DNA of 64,000 nt from Filimonas zeae (GTDB taxonomy: Bacteria > Bacteroidota > Bacteroidia > Chitinophagales > Chitinophagaceae): NCBI RefSeq assembly GCF_014641615.1, contig NZ_BMIB01000001.1:496769-560768 (forward strand), read 5' to 3'. Under the pieces are notes generated by a model. That model was not told the DNA's origin. It saw only the letters and a list, made by a program, of their open reading frames with translations, and ran no database searches. This document shows positions 43,745 through 52,351 of this stretch, in pieces. Positions within the stretch are counted from its first letter, which is position 1. The number at the start of each line of letters is the position of its first letter. A program made the translations under genes and the position numbers.

Positions 43745-44536
43745 ATGAAACGACTTCTACTTTCCGCGGCCGTTATGAGCCTGCTGCTGACATCTGCTTC
43801 CAACGCTTCTGCCCAGCTTAAACTTAACAAAAAAGCCATTGGCGCTGTAGACAAAGGGGTAAAGGCGGCCACCTTTTCTGATGCTGACGCGGCTAAGCTG
43901 GCAGGTGAGGCGATTGCGTATATGGACACACATAATGAGGTTGCGGCGGCTGATGATCCGTATATGGTGAGGCTGACCAAACTGTTTTCCAAACATCAGA
44001 ATGAAGGCGGGTTGAAACTGAATTTTAAGGTATATAAGGTAAAGGATATTAATGCATTTGCGTGTGCAGATGGCAGTGTTCGCGTATTTTCTTCTCTGAT
44101 GGATATTATGACGGACGAGGAGTTGCTGGGCATTATTGGTCATGAGATTGGGCATGTGGCAAATAAGGATACGCGTGATGCTATAAGAGATGCGTATAAA
44201 ACAGCGGCGCTTACAGATGCAGCGGCTTCTCAGTCGGGCGCAGTAAATTCTCTTTCTGAAAGCCAGTTGGGTGGTTTTTGTACTGCTTTGCTGGGAACCA
44301 AATTCAGCCGTAAGCAGGAAAGTGAGGCAGATGACTATTCTTATAACTTTATGAAGCAGCATGGTTATAACGTTACTGCGCTGGCAAGTGCGTTTAACAA
44401 GTTTGCTGAAATGGAAAAAGAGGCGGGTGATAACAGAAGCAAATCTGAAAAAATGTTAAGCTCTCATCCGGAGAGTGCTGACCGCGCCGCGAAAGTGCTG
44501 GAGAAAGCTAAGAAAGATGGGTTAGCGAAGCTGTAG
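43745..44536 (+). CDS. M48-family zinc metalloprotease
   Basis: The 263-residue protein has a signal peptide (MKRLLLSAAVMSLLLTSASNASAQ) and the M48 catalytic motif HEIGH at 133-137, with the third ligand likely in the ESEADDYSYNF segment near 196. ACADGSVRVFSSLMDIM is typical of the family. It would act in the periplasm, perhaps in protein quality control like BepA or LoiP. It is the only gene between the ankyrin pair and a convergent lipoprotein-like gene. Confidence 0.93.
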   Translation: MKRLLLSAAVMSLLLTSASNASAQLKLNKKAIGAVDKGVKAATFSDADAAKLAGEAIAYMDTHNEVAAADDPYMVRLTKLFSKHQNEGGLKLNFKVYKVKDINAFACADGSVRVFSSLMDIMTDEELLGIIGHEIGHVANKDTRDAIRDAYKTAALTDAAASQSGAVNSLSESQLGGFCTALLGTKFSRKQESEADDYSYNFMKQHGYNVTALASAFNKFAEMEKEAGDNRSKSEKMLSSHPESADRAAKVLEKAKKDGLAKL

Positions 44537-44610
44537 GGCTTTTTGCTTAGGTATATATAGCAGTTTATGCAGTTGGCTGATAAGGCGATTGTGTAAGCTG
44601 CTTTTTTTAT

Positions 44611-44650
44611 TGTAAAAACTTCAGGGAACACTTACATAGATGTTCCCTGA
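44611..44650 (-). terminator. Terminator for the 44665-45066 gene
   Basis: Perfect 10-bp stem TCAGGGAACA (44621-44630) with TGTTCCCTGA (44641-44650); on the minus strand it is followed by a T-rich run. Confidence 0.7.
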
Positions 44651-44664
44651 TAGTTGACTATGCT

Positions 44665-45066
44665 TTAGTTAATACGTACATAAACAGCTTTACCGCCATC
44701 GGCTGCTGGTATGCCGGTATAAACAGTAAGGTTGTTGTTGCTTACTTCAAAGAAGTGGGTGGATAAATAGTCGTCGTCGGATACGAGTTTGTCTGCCAGT
44801 CTGTCTTCTCCGTAACCTCTCAGGGTATCTTTTACCAGTGTGAAGGCGCGGGTGTACTGTAATTTGTGGTTTGCAAAGCAATAAAGGGAATCATCGGAAA
44901 TGAGAAACTTATTTCCATTTCCCTCCGCATGCTCCTTATAACCTGTTGAGCCATTGTCGGTAATGCGGAGTTCCCATTTTCCGGAATAAGAATTATTGGT
45001 GTCGTTTGATTTGCTACAAAAGGCAAAAATAGTGGAAACGGCTAGTGCCATACAAGCGATACGCAT
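44665..45066 (-). CDS. Secreted lipoprotein-like protein of unknown function
   Basis: The 133-residue protein has an N-terminal signal (MRIACMALAVSTIFAFC) with Cys17 in a weak lipobox (FAFC), then a lipocalin-like beta-rich domain starting GKWELRITDNGSTGYKEH. Similar short Bacteroidota lipoproteins are usually left as hypothetical. Start at 45066 is the natural ATG for the signal. Confidence 0.6.
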   Translation of the reverse strand: MRIACMALAVSTIFAFCSKSNDTNNSYSGKWELRITDNGSTGYKEHAEGNGNKFLISDDSLYCFANHKLQYTRAFTLVKDTLRGYGEDRLADKLVSDDDYLSTHFFEVSNNNLTVYTGIPAADGGKAVYVRIN

Positions 45067-45146
45067 AATAAGTTTTTTTAAACATGATGGTGCAGTTGCT
45101 TTGGGCGTTGCATGTACGGATATAATTTTTATTTATACGGACTACT

Positions 45147-45154
45147 TATATTTG
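45147..45154 (+). promoter_or_regulatory. -7 element upstream of the TonB-like gene
   Basis: TATATTTG matches TAnnTTTG exactly. Transcription would begin near 45161, giving either a nearly leaderless small ORF at 45166 or a 120-base leader for the gene at 45281. Confidence 0.5.
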
Positions 45155-45165
45155 ATGTAAGTAAT

Positions 45166-45267
45166 ATGAAAAAGATACTGCAAGACAGAAGCTTTCGCCT
45201 GTTTATACTCTTAACTCTTATCTTCTTCGGTAATGATATTATAAACGTTACGGTAAGAGATAATTAA
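45166..45267 (+). CDS. Possible 33-residue membrane peptide
   Basis: An ATG frame encodes MKKILQDRSFRLFILLTLIF and ends at TAA in 45265-45267. It has a basic start and one short hydrophobic stretch, like a signal or membrane peptide. There is no clear ribosome-binding site and the promoter element is very close, so it may instead be leader sequence. Confidence 0.25.
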   Translation: MKKILQDRSFRLFILLTLIFFGNDIINVTVRDN

Positions 45268-45280
45268 AAACCTATATTGA

Positions 45281-45709
45281 ATGAAACCAATTTTACTCTT
45301 TCTTATTTCCAGTATTTGCTTCAGCCCTTTTGTACATGCACAGGATACGGCGCGTAAGCAGGCCCGTGAAGATGATGGTGGCTTTTTTATGCGTATAGAG
45401 ACTGCGGCTGAATATACCGGTGGAAGCGCTGCCTGGAAGAAGTATCTGAAACGTGAACTGGATGATTCAGTAGCTATTCGTAATCATGCACCGGCAGGAG
45501 CTTACACTGTTGTAGCTTTCTTTGAGATTGGAAAAGATGGAACGGTTTCTAAAGTAAATATTAAAGAAGACCCAGGATTTGGTATGGTTACCGAGGTTAC
45601 AAGGGTATTGGAAAAATCGCCCCGCTGGAAGCCTGCAACCAGAGATGGTAAACCGGTTGTTGCTTTACACAGGGAGAGTTTCTTGTTTAAAGTAGAACAG
45701 AAACAGTAA
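45281..45709 (+). CDS. TonB C-terminal-domain-like periplasmic protein
   Basis: The 142-residue protein has a signal peptide ending near FSPFVHAQ and a TonB_C-like domain (YTVVAFFEIGKDGTVSKVNI, then RVLEKSPRWKPATRDGKPV), as found in Bacteroidota energy-transducer-related proteins. It lacks the N-terminal membrane anchor and Pro-rich linker of a working TonB, so it is a soluble relative rather than the transducer itself. Confidence 0.75.
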   Translation: MKPILLFLISSICFSPFVHAQDTARKQAREDDGGFFMRIETAAEYTGGSAAWKKYLKRELDDSVAIRNHAPAGAYTVVAFFEIGKDGTVSKVNIKEDPGFGMVTEVTRVLEKSPRWKPATRDGKPVVALHRESFLFKVEQKQ

Positions 45710-45716
45710 TGTGTTT

Positions 45717-46106
45717 CTATTTCAACCTCTCCAGAACGCCTTTTCGTTTTACGAGATTTTTATAATCCCATTGAATGTTTCTGGCTTTATCCAGCCAACG
45801 TTTAAGATCAGTGGTATTAATGTCTTGTGCAGTAGTGTAGCGTATTTCTGCTGCTTTGAATTTGCCTTCTTTTTGTAGTAAGGGTTCATTGAATGATTGT
45901 CCGCTCCAGAACATAAGGTTCATGCCGGTTTTGCGTGTGCTGTAGCCTGCAATGGGATTTCCGTCCAGGAACCATACGGGATGGCGGTGCCATATTTTGT
46001 GTTCCGCTTCGGGCAGGCTTTCGCATATGACCTCATATAACAGGTTGGCTATTTCCTGATCTGTGGCTGACAGTGAGTTATGGTATGTTTCGATTTCCTG
46101 AAGCAT
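45717..46106 (-). CDS. DUF1801 family protein
   Basis: The 129-residue protein has the DUF1801 pattern KIWHRHPVWFLDGNPIAGYS and LMFWSGQSFNEPLL, ending in the KRKGVLERLK tail. The fold is known from structural genomics but the function is not. It converges on the TonB-like gene, 7 bases away, and diverges from the VOC-family gene. Confidence 0.82.
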   Translation of the reverse strand: MLQEIETYHNSLSATDQEIANLLYEVICESLPEAEHKIWHRHPVWFLDGNPIAGYSTRKTGMNLMFWSGQSFNEPLLQKEGKFKAAEIRYTTAQDINTTDLKRWLDKARNIQWDYKNLVKRKGVLERLK

Positions 46107-46140
46107 ATGGCTTAGATTTGAGGTAACCTACACTAAATAT

Positions 46141-46542
46141 ATGGAACTTCAGGTACAATCTCTCCGCACTTTTATCGGCTCCTCGGATTATGCTTTATCC
46201 CGTGCGTTTTACTCAGAGCTTGGGTTTCGGGAGCATGCTGTTTCGGAGAAGATGTCTATTTTTCAGCGTGATGGTCATGTTTTTTTTCTTCAAGACTATT
46301 ATGTGAAAGACTGGCTGGAAAATACAATGTTGCTTATTGAAGTAAATGATGCCGCCTTATGGTTTCGGCATTTGACAGAGTTAGGGATTGCGCAGAAATA
46401 TACCGGAGTGAAGCTTTTACCACTTGCACAGGAGGATTGGGCAGATGTATGCAGGGTAATTGGTCCGGCGGGAGAGTTGTTGCATTTGCCCAATTCAGAA
46501 ACCGGTAGTTTTTATATTATGGGTAGCGCGTACGATACGTGA
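46141..46542 (+). CDS. VOC-family (glyoxalase/bleomycin-resistance-like) protein
   Basis: The 133-residue protein has a single VOC unit pattern: FIGSSDYALSRAFYSELGF at the start, QRDGHVFFLQDYYVK, LLIEVNDAALWFRHL and the GPAGELLHLPNS end. VOC proteins bind metal and act as lyases, dioxygenases or drug-sequestering proteins. The usual metal Glu near the C-terminus is present as GELLHL. No substrate is implied by the neighbours. Confidence 0.78.
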   Translation: MELQVQSLRTFIGSSDYALSRAFYSELGFREHAVSEKMSIFQRDGHVFFLQDYYVKDWLENTMLLIEVNDAALWFRHLTELGIAQKYTGVKLLPLAQEDWADVCRVIGPAGELLHLPNSETGSFYIMGSAYDT

Positions 46543-46657
46543 GGCGTTGGAGTGGAATATTCAGCATACTATGTGGCATTGCGGACAAATAGGAATGCTT
46601 AGCCGCTTGCCGGGCAAGCCCTGGCCTTTCGGTTTGGCGGTAAAGGGAGGTGATTAG
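46525..46657 (+). pseudogene. C-terminal remnant of a DinB-like gene
   Basis: In a different frame from the VOC gene and overlapping its end, the sequence reads ALEWNIQHTMWHCGQIGMLS and ends RLPGKPWPFGLAVKGGD before a TAG. The H-x-x-x-H-x-x-Q pattern is that of the last helix of DinB/YfiT-type proteins. The rest of the gene is absent, so it is a relic that was fused next to or overwritten by the VOC gene. Confidence 0.5.
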
Positions 46658-46686
46658 CAAAGATGGTTCAGGAAACCACCTTTGCT
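46656..46686. terminator. Hairpin at the 3' end of the chorismatase-radical SAM gene
   Basis: AGCAAAGATGGTT pairs with AACCACCTTTGCT with one mismatch, around a 5-base loop. It overlaps the minus-strand stop codon region. T-runs are weak on both sides, so termination is only likely. Confidence 0.4.
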
Positions 46687-48443
46687 GTTTTCATCTGTAT
46701 ATTTTCACGCAGGTTGCCTGATACGCCGAGGCAGTATTCGCAGGACAGGAGTGTTGTATCTGTATTCAGATAGTCTAATGCTTTTTGCTGAAAGCCGGTT
46801 TCTGATAACAGTATGCCATCTTCCTGTGTGTAGGTGCTGTTGCCTGCTTGTATGGGTTTGTTCTTCATAGTCAGAAAGTCGTCCATATACGCGGCGCGGG
46901 TGCATTTAAAAAAGCGGCCGTTGCGTACAATCAGGCAGCGGTGGCGCATCCAGCAGTCGTTATAAATCTGCTGTACCCGGTTGGTATCTGTAATAGCATC
47001 GTCTACAAATATTTCGTTGAACTGATCTATGTATTTAATGTTCAGTACCACTTCATATTGCCGGGCTTTTCTTTTAATCTGCTCCAGCAGGGCGGGTTTA
47101 ACCGGGGCGCTGATGTAGTTGGATATCGTAAGCTGATCTATATGCTGCCAGAAAGTATCTGTCATCCTGTGCATCAGCAGGCCGTTGGATACTACTCTTA
47201 CTACTTTGCCTGCACCGGATTGTTTAATTATCCGCAATATCTCATCCAGCTGCGGATGCAGGGTGGGTTCTCCGCCTGCTACTTTAAATACATCGGGCAA
47301 TAGGTGAGTACTTACAAAGGTGCATATTTCCTGTACCTCTTCCAGACTAATGAATTTTTTAGCGTTGAAGGGAGATATGTTACAGCAATCGCGGCATTTG
47401 AGATTGCAATGTTCTGCTACATGTACCTCAAACGATTCGGTGCGGATGCGGTTTTGTTGCAGATAGTATTTAGGCCGAATGCCGTTTTCGGTTTCGCCTT
47501 TTTTAATAAAAACGGCTTCCAGCTCTACCAGTAATTCTTCGCGGCATATATCGGCCTGTATAAAAGATACCTTACAGGCAGGGGCCAGAAAGCGTGGCAC
47601 AAAGCGTTGAAGAAAGGCGCGGTCTGTTTCGTTTTTATAGTATACGCGCATGTGGGCAATATCTTCCAGTGCAAAACCATAGTGAATATGGTATTGTTTA
47701 AGGTTGAACTGGGCAGCCAGTATGCGCAGGTTGTGTATGCTCTGGCAAAGCTGCTCGTATATGTCGCCGGGGTGTTGGGAGTCTTCCCCCGTAATACTGG
47801 CCGTGCCGGAGGACAGCAGCAGGCGCTGGCCATTGTTGTTATAAATAACGCCGCGGCTGAAATAAGGCGAAAGCTTACCATACCGGGGAGAATAGCGCCA
47901 TGCGGGTATCTGGTTTTTGTTTTCCAGTTGCTGAATGGGGTGTTGTACCGCCAGAAACTCTATGGTAAGCAAATGGCTTTGGGTGCCTACGGCGCTGGCT
48001 GCGGGTACGGGCCTGGTGGCCAGGTTTTCTCCGTAATAATTACTGAATGCTTTTTGCCTGCCTGCGTTAAACAGGTGGTAACGCGTTTCGCCATCGGCCG
48101 TATCAGGGGCTGCTGCTGCTGTAATGTTGGGTACGTAGTTCCAGAAGCGGATAACGGTATATTCCGGTTGCAGCTCCAATGCCTGTAGCAGTTGTGTGTA
48201 TGCCTCCTGTGTGGCTGTTTGCAGCGATATGCCGGGGCCTGCGTTAACGGAGATACTGCCGAACAAGCCGTTGGCAGTATGTTGCCATTGTACCTGCTGT
48301 GCGGTATGGGTGGTAGTTGCTACAGGTTGTTCGCCCAGCCAGGCATCTGCAAAAGTGTTTTGCGAAAAAGTGGCTTTTAATACCGGCAGTTGCTGGTTGG
48401 TAAGCCGGAGGTATTCGTTTTCATCGGATACGTATATCATCAC
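46668..48443 (-). CDS. Chorismatase-like domain fused to a radical SAM domain
   Basis: The 591-residue protein joins two families. Residues about 1-325 match the FkbO/Hyg5/XanB2 chorismatase fold: TVIRFWNYVPNI, RYHLFNAGRQKAF, AWRYSPRYGKLSPYFSRG, LLSSGTASITGEDS and the RidA-like LLVELEAVF. These enzymes hydrolyse chorismate to hydroxybenzoates or dihydroxycyclohexadiene carboxylate. Residues about 340-560 are a radical SAM domain with cluster motif CNLKCRDC (Cys346, 350, 353), GGEPTLHP near 389 and a SPASM/Twitch-like Cys set (CWMRHRC, FKC, SCEYC) at the end. It is the last gene of a six-gene operon, starting 1 base after the deacetylase gene. I know of no described fusion of this kind. Confidence 0.85.
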   Translation of the reverse strand: MMIYVSDENEYLRLTNQQLPVLKATFSQNTFADAWLGEQPVATTTHTAQQVQWQHTANGLFGSISVNAGPGISLQTATQEAYTQLLQALELQPEYTVIRFWNYVPNITAAAAPDTADGETRYHLFNAGRQKAFSNYYGENLATRPVPAASAVGTQSHLLTIEFLAVQHPIQQLENKNQIPAWRYSPRYGKLSPYFSRGVIYNNNGQRLLLSSGTASITGEDSQHPGDIYEQLCQSIHNLRILAAQFNLKQYHIHYGFALEDIAHMRVYYKNETDRAFLQRFVPRFLAPACKVSFIQADICREELLVELEAVFIKKGETENGIRPKYYLQQNRIRTESFEVHVAEHCNLKCRDCCNISPFNAKKFISLEEVQEICTFVSTHLLPDVFKVAGGEPTLHPQLDEILRIIKQSGAGKVVRVVSNGLLMHRMTDTFWQHIDQLTISNYISAPVKPALLEQIKRKARQYEVVLNIKYIDQFNEIFVDDAITDTNRVQQIYNDCWMRHRCLIVRNGRFFKCTRAAYMDDFLTMKNKPIQAGNSTYTQEDGILLSETGFQQKALDYLNTDTTLLSCEYCLGVSGNLRENIQMKTAKVVS

Positions 48444-48444
48444 A

Positions 48445-49344
48445 TCAGTTTTTGTACCAGTACTGCCCGCAGTACTGGTGGTTATGTATGTTTTGTGATA
48501 GTGTTTCTGCTATATGCTGCTCCTGTGGCCCAAACAATGCGGGCCATTCTGTTGTGTAACAGGCAATGGCTTTGCACTGCTGCTGAAAAAAAGTGGTTGG
48601 TACACAGGAGGGGCTTTGCGTATAAAGCCGGCCGTTAAGCTGCCACTGTGTTACTGTAAATGGCTGGGGTGGTTGTGCCTGCCATTCTTTGTTAAACGCG
48701 GCAAGGCTGGCTTGTTTATCGTGTGCGTTGGTAATATAGTTATGTATAAAGGGCAGTGGAATTTGTGTAAGTGGGCTGTATGGTACAGGTGTGTCTGTGC
48801 CGTACGTGATGGCTTTGGCACCTATACTATTCCATCTTATGGCAGCCCAGCCAGGCACCATTGCGTAAGGGCACTCTTCGTAAAACACATGCTGCGTTGG
48901 AAGATGGTTGAGCAGGGTACTGCTATGCCATACCAGGTGATGATCTATATGCCCACCCACCCCCAGCGGATACCACACTTCATGCGGTTGCAGTTGTTGA
49001 ATAAGCGTGTTTATGGCTGCTGCTATATCCTGCACCAACTGCAACTGATGGGGTGGCGTATGGTGATGAAACAGCAGGGTGCTGAAGCTGTTCCAGGTAG
49101 TATGCCGGAAAGGGGCATCAACAAAGCCGAGGTGTATACAGGCTGCCCCCAGCAGTGCCAGTGCCTGCTCATCCTGCTGGCGTCTTTGGCTGTAATGTGT
49201 ATGCTTATCTGTTGCTGTGCCGGGGTGGGTAAATACCGTTGCGGTAGTAATGTGATGCCCCTGTGTGTGCAGTGCTGCTATGGTAGCACCGCAGCTTAGT
49301 ACAGCATCATCCAGATGGGGCGATATAATCAGTATGGTTTTCAT
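48445..49344 (-). CDS. PIG-L/LmbE-family N-acetylglucosamine deacetylase
   Basis: The 299-residue protein has the zinc-binding motif SPHLDDAVLSCG (His10, Asp12, Asp13) and a second HIDHH at 132-136, as in MshB, BshB and teicoplanin-type deacetylases. It would remove an acetyl group from a GlcNAc-containing small molecule. The start overlaps the glycosyltransferase stop by 4 bases (ATGA), which strongly links the two steps: sugar attachment, then deacetylation. The protein is unusually rich in His and Gln. Confidence 0.88.
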   Translation of the reverse strand: MKTILIISPHLDDAVLSCGATIAALHTQGHHITTATVFTHPGTATDKHTHYSQRRQQDEQALALLGAACIHLGFVDAPFRHTTWNSFSTLLFHHHTPPHQLQLVQDIAAAINTLIQQLQPHEVWYPLGVGGHIDHHLVWHSSTLLNHLPTQHVFYEECPYAMVPGWAAIRWNSIGAKAITYGTDTPVPYSPLTQIPLPFIHNYITNAHDKQASLAAFNKEWQAQPPQPFTVTQWQLNGRLYTQSPSCVPTTFFQQQCKAIACYTTEWPALFGPQEQHIAETLSQNIHNHQYCGQYWYKN

Positions 49345-50579
49345 AACTGTGGCATAACAGGTTGCCGGGTATGGAACAATTGCTGAATAAGTGTGGCGGC
49401 TTCCTGTGGGCCTGTTTTCTGGCGGAAGGCATTGCCTGTTTTACCGGCTTGTTGCGCTACGGGTGATTGTGGTTGCAGTAGTGGTAACAGTTGCCGGCGG
49501 TAGGCTTCGGGAGAAGGATTGTTAGGATCCAGTACAATGCCTGTGCCTGCCTGTGTTACCAGCTGTGCCTGTAAAAACTGATCGTTACAAATGGGCAAAA
49601 GCGCTACGGGTATGCCGTTGGCCATGCTTTCCATTACGGAGTTGGCGCCACCATGCGATATTACCAGTTGCACATGTGGCAGTACCTGAAGCTGTGGTGC
49701 GTAAGGTACGGCAATAACGTTGGCGGGTAGCTGTTGTAAAAAGGGGCTATTATATAGTTCGCTGATGGCAAAGATTAATTGAATGTCCTCATCTGGCAGG
49801 GCCTGGGCTACGGCAGTAAACAGGTGCGGGTGATAATAAATCTGGCTACCCATAGACATGTATACTTTCTTTTTACCTGGTTGCAGCAGGTGAAAGGGAA
49901 AGCCAGCTTCATCTCCACGGCTATGGGGTGGAAAGCTGTGGCCTACATAAAAGGAGAAGGTATTGTCTGCCATTGCTCTGGATATGTATTCTTCTACGGT
50001 GTATACAATATTCAGCCAGGGAGATATAACATCGCTTACCCTGAACTGTGGTTGCCATTGCGGGGTGGCTAGCATGGCCTGCCGTTGTGGGTGCAACTGA
50101 TCCAGTGTATGGGTAAGTTCGCACTGCCAGTGTGCGGGTGTAACGGGGTTAAGGGAGGAGGATATGCCTGCCCAGGGAATGCCTGCTTTATTGGCCACTA
50201 TGGGGGCAGCATATATCATGGGGTCGGTAACTATTAATGCGGGCTGCCAGTCTTCCACTGCCTGTTGCAGCAGTTGTACCTGTTGGGGTACGGCATCTAT
50301 CAGCAGGGTTTTAATCCAGTTACGAAGCCATGCTTTATCGGCCAGTTGCTCAACAAAAGCCTTGCCTCTGGTAACAAAGTCTGTGTTACTATTTGCAGCA
50401 GCAGGGGGGCAGTACATTTTGCTGTTGATGCCTGCCTGCTGTAGTTGCGGAGTAATATCCTGCTGCGCAAAAAAGGCCAGCTGAAAGCCTGCGGCCTGCA
50501 GGTGGGCGGCTACCCCTATCATGGGGTTGATATGCCCTTTTTCGGGAATGGTTACTATCAGTATTCTTTTATGCTGCAT
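49341..50579 (-). CDS. GT1-family (MGT/UGT-like) glycosyltransferase
   Basis: The 412-residue protein has a GT-B fold: N-terminal acceptor domain starting ILIVTIPEKGHINPMIGVAA and C-terminal donor domain with VYMSMGSQIYYHP, YAPQLQVLPHVQLVISHGGANS and NGIPVALLPICNDQFLQA. The family transfers sugars from nucleotide donors to small-molecule aglycones. With a PIG-L deacetylase next in the operon, UDP-GlcNAc is the likely donor. It overlaps the AsnB gene end by 11 bases. Confidence 0.9.
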   Translation of the reverse strand: MQHKRILIVTIPEKGHINPMIGVAAHLQAAGFQLAFFAQQDITPQLQQAGINSKMYCPPAAANSNTDFVTRGKAFVEQLADKAWLRNWIKTLLIDAVPQQVQLLQQAVEDWQPALIVTDPMIYAAPIVANKAGIPWAGISSSLNPVTPAHWQCELTHTLDQLHPQRQAMLATPQWQPQFRVSDVISPWLNIVYTVEEYISRAMADNTFSFYVGHSFPPHSRGDEAGFPFHLLQPGKKKVYMSMGSQIYYHPHLFTAVAQALPDEDIQLIFAISELYNSPFLQQLPANVIAVPYAPQLQVLPHVQLVISHGGANSVMESMANGIPVALLPICNDQFLQAQLVTQAGTGIVLDPNNPSPEAYRRQLLPLLQPQSPVAQQAGKTGNAFRQKTGPQEAATLIQQLFHTRQPVMPQL

Positions 50580-52350
50580 ATTCCTGTGCCCAATTGAGTA
50601 AACTAATCATGTTGAACAGCATCATTCTGTCGTTTTCTGTAATGGTTTGCTGATTGCATAAGGCTTCCAGCGCTGGTTTGTTCAGCCAGGTGTGTATAAA
50701 GCTGCTGTTTGGCTGCAACAGGCTTTTCAGTATAGGCTGATAGGCTTTGCCCAGGCGCGGATCGCGTGGCAGTGCGGATTTTTTACGAAAGGAAAAGTCT
50801 TCTGCCAGCCAGCGGGTGGCAGCCTGGCGGATGATGTATTTTTCCTGTCCGTTTTTAAAACCGCTGGCTGGTGTTACCTGGCTTACTGCATCCAGCACGT
50901 TTCTGTTGGCAAAAGGCACACGCGCTTCCAGCCCAAAGTGCATGGTATGAATATCGCCGTTGTGCAGCAGGCGCTGCAACCAGCGGCTGCGTACCACGGC
51001 ACTCATGGCCAGTATGTTTTCCTGTTCATTTTTACCAAACTGCAGACCTTCTGCACAGGCGAGCGCTTTGTAATGTGCATCCAGCCAGGTAAGGGGCTGC
51101 AAAGTTTTCTGCAGGCGTGGCTGCATCAGCTGTACGCGTTTATCGGCTCCAAACCATTGCAGCAGCGCCAGCGGGCTGTGGTTGACGGCATTATTGAGCA
51201 GAAAGAAGTAGCCATAATTGGTTTCATCTGCGGCATCGCCTACCAGTACGGCTTTGTTGCGGGTAGCGGCGGCTTTAGATAGAAAGTGTTGCGAAAACTC
51301 CTGCTCCCATACTGGTATGCGGCAATTGATTATGGCCAGCTGGCGCAGGCTTTCCTGCAAAGAGGTATGCTGTGCCTGTACGGTAGTAAAGGGTAATTGC
51401 AGCTGTTGCGCCAGGCGGGTGGCCCAGGGCAGATCGTCACTATTAACAATAGTGGTGGGGTCGAAGGTAATATGCTGATGGTTGTTGAACGTAATGGTGT
51501 ATGCATCGGGCTTTACGCCGGTGTGTGCGGCTATGCCTGCCAGTAGCGAGGAATCAAGCCCACCGCTGAGAAATAAGCCTACCGGAACATCGGCCTGCAG
51601 GCATTGTGTAACACTTTGCTGCAGGGCAGTGGCCACCTGCTGTGTAAGTGTGGCTTCCGGTATGTGTGGGTGCTGCCATTGAAAGCGGTACCAGGTATGT
51701 GTGGTAACGTGTTGGCGGGTGATGCGTAAAAAAGTACCTGGCTGCAAAAAGTGAATATCCTGAAACAGGTTCAGATGGTCGCCACTGAGGTAGGGGGCTA
51801 TAACGTATTCGGCCAGTGCATATTCATTTAGTGCGGGGCGGCTATTGAGTACTGCCAGTAAGGCTTTTTGTTCGGAGGCAAAGAGAAAACTTTGCTGCTG
51901 GCGGCAGTACACAAAAGGCTTTATGCCAGCCTGGTCGCGGGCTGCAAAGGCAGATTCTGTCAGGGTATCCCATATCAGAAATGCAAACATGCCGTTGAAA
52001 TGACCCAGGCATTTTTCGCCCCAGCGGATATAGGCGGCCAGCACTACTTCTGTATCGCAGCGGGTGGTAAACTGGTATTGTGGTTCCAGTTGTTTTCTGA
52101 GTGCTGCGTGGTTGTATAATTCACCATTGTATACTATCAGGTAACGGCCGCTGTTATCGGTAAATGGCTGTGTGCCGCCTGCTGCATCCAGTAATGCCAA
52201 CCGTTGGTGGCAAAGGGCGTGGTTGCCTGCCTGCCATTCGCTACGCCCGTCTGGCCCGCGGTGCTGCTGTTTGTTGCCCAGCTGTTTTATTTTTTGCTGC
52301 AGCACGGCAGGGGCGTCCGCTGAAAATAATATTCCTCCTATACCACACAT
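50569..52350 (-). CDS. AsnB-type glutamine-dependent amidotransferase
   Basis: The 593-residue enzyme has an N-terminal class II glutaminase domain with nucleophile Cys2 (MCGIGGILF) and QRLALLDAAGGTQPF, plus a C-terminal synthetase domain with the PP-loop SGGLDSS at 262-268. It would use ATP and glutamine to amidate a carboxylate. The housekeeping product is asparagine, but paralogues inside biosynthetic clusters amidate other acids or form lactams. Its place between a nucleotidyltransferase and a glycosyltransferase, with overlaps, argues for a pathway-specific role. One base separates it from the upstream gene. Confidence 0.88.
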   Translation of the reverse strand: MCGIGGILFSADAPAVLQQKIKQLGNKQQHRGPDGRSEWQAGNHALCHQRLALLDAAGGTQPFTDNSGRYLIVYNGELYNHAALRKQLEPQYQFTTRCDTEVVLAAYIRWGEKCLGHFNGMFAFLIWDTLTESAFAARDQAGIKPFVYCRQQQSFLFASEQKALLAVLNSRPALNEYALAEYVIAPYLSGDHLNLFQDIHFLQPGTFLRITRQHVTTHTWYRFQWQHPHIPEATLTQQVATALQQSVTQCLQADVPVGLFLSGGLDSSLLAGIAAHTGVKPDAYTITFNNHQHITFDPTTIVNSDDLPWATRLAQQLQLPFTTVQAQHTSLQESLRQLAIINCRIPVWEQEFSQHFLSKAAATRNKAVLVGDAADETNYGYFFLLNNAVNHSPLALLQWFGADKRVQLMQPRLQKTLQPLTWLDAHYKALACAEGLQFGKNEQENILAMSAVVRSRWLQRLLHNGDIHTMHFGLEARVPFANRNVLDAVSQVTPASGFKNGQEKYIIRQAATRWLAEDFSFRKKSALPRDPRLGKAYQPILKSLLQPNSSFIHTWLNKPALEALCNQQTITENDRMMLFNMISLLNWAQEYAA

Positions 52351-52351
52351 A

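Noticed and set aside
47607..49299. Long plus-strand frames opposite the radical SAM and PIG-L genes
   Set aside because: They are by-products of the Gln/Ala/Leu-rich composition of the opposing genes; the minus-strand products carry catalytic motifs and these do not.
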